Source of the DNA: an uncultured Collinsella sp.
GTDB lineage: Bacteria > Actinomycetota > Coriobacteriia > Coriobacteriales > Coriobacteriaceae
Length of the DNA: 6,208 bases
Assembly: GCA_900555745.1 (NCBI GenBank)
Contig: USMH01000061.1
Coordinates: forward strand, 1-6,208
Direction of reading: 5' to 3'
The translations under genes and the position numbers were made by a program. Shown piece by piece: positions 6,047 to 6,208 of the stretch (within the stretch, counting starts at the first letter, position 1; the number at the start of each line of letters is the position of its first letter). Below the pieces are notes generated by a model. The model worked only from the letters and a program-made list of their open reading frames with translations, was not told the DNA's origin and searched no databases.

Positions 6047-6072
6047 AAAAAAGGGCCCCAAATGGGACCCTT
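6047..6072 (-). terminator. Intrinsic terminator of tRNA-Ser
   Basis: On the minus strand a 9-bp stem AAGGGTCCC / GGGGCCCTT (one G-U pair) with an ATTT loop is followed by a T run, 14 bases after the encoded CCA. It should separate tRNA transcription from the TM2 gene further downstream. Confidence 0.9.
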
Positions 6073-6086
6073 CTTCAAAGTCATAC

Positions 6087-6177
6087 TGGCGGAGAGCTGG
6101 GGATTCGAACCCCAGATGCCCTTTTGGGGCATACTCGCTTAGCAGGCGAGCACCTTCGGCCTCTCGGTCAGCTCTCC
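6087..6177 (-). tRNA. tRNA-Ser (anticodon GCU)
   Basis: A complete class II tRNA decoding AGC/AGU serine codons. Acceptor arms GGAGAGC and GCTCTCC pair perfectly. The anticodon stem CTCGC/GCGAG encloses CTGCTAA with anticodon GCT. A long variable arm (ATGCCC, CAAAA loop, GGGCAT) is the hallmark of serine tRNAs, and the T arm is TGGGG-TTCGAAT-CCCCA. The discriminator base is G, as in serine tRNAs, and the CCA end is encoded (6089-6087). Length is 91 bases with CCA. Confidence 0.98.
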
Positions 6178-6191
6178 GTAACAGCCGTTCT

Positions 6192-6197
6192 ATAGTA
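6192..6197 (-). promoter_or_regulatory. Candidate -10 box of the tRNA-Ser gene
   Basis: TACTAT on the minus strand lies 14 bases before the tRNA 5' end, giving a short leader of about 8 bases. The matching -35 hexamer would fall beyond the right edge of the window, so the promoter cannot be confirmed. Confidence 0.45.
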
Positions 6198-6208
6198 ACC
6201 AAACAGCC

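Noticed and set aside
6002..6202. Minus-strand open frame of 66 codons over the tRNA
   Set aside because: It translates through the tRNA-Ser gene and its terminator, so it is not a protein gene.
1..6208. CRISPR array, insertion sequence or integrase
   Set aside because: No regularly spaced repeats and no transposase or recombinase motifs were found on either strand.

Overview
The window looks like ordinary chromosome from a moderately GC-rich, Gram-positive-type gut bacterium. My best guess is a member of the Coriobacteriia such as Collinsella. This rests on base composition, on strong AGGAG-type ribosome binding sites, and on the style of the VanRS-like, PstB and TM2 proteins. It is an inference; no marker gene proves the taxon.

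Layout from left to right. (1) Positions 1-3059 are all transcribed leftward. In transcription order they hold a VanR/OmpR-type response regulator (3059-2364), its VanS-like histidine kinase (2337-1099), the phosphate-import ATPase PstB (995-120), and the first 18 codons of a second, PhoB-like response regulator (55 to the left edge). A candidate TTGACA promoter lies between the kinase gene and pstB. A 14-bp perfect palindrome lies between pstB and the second regulator. (2) Positions 3060-3256 are a divergent control region. It has a CATAAT -10 box facing the regulator, a TATACT -10 box facing the carboxypeptidase, and a pair of TTAAG half-sites 11 bp apart that could be the response regulator operator. 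(3) Positions 3257-4597 (+) encode a secreted penicillin-binding-protein-5-type D-Ala-D-Ala carboxypeptidase, followed by a strong intrinsic terminator. (4) Positions 4759-5910 (-) encode a 383-residue protein with a very basic N-terminus, a TM2 membrane domain and an unrecognised C-terminal region. It is locally AT-richer than its neighbours and is bracketed by an imperfect 29-30-bp inverted repeat. (5) Positions 6087-6177 (-) are a complete tRNA-Ser(GCU) with encoded CCA, followed by its own terminator.

How the parts may work together: the VanR/VanS-like pair beside a divergent D,D-carboxypeptidase suggests a cell-envelope sensing circuit that adjusts peptidoglycan stem peptides. No vanH, vanA or vanX gene is present here. 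PstB plus the PhoB-like regulator form the visible part of a phosphate uptake and sensing locus, although pstA is not directly upstream of pstB as it usually is. The least explained part is the TM2 gene with its flanking inverted repeats next to a tRNA gene. It may be an acquired cargo gene, but the window shows no integrase or transposase.
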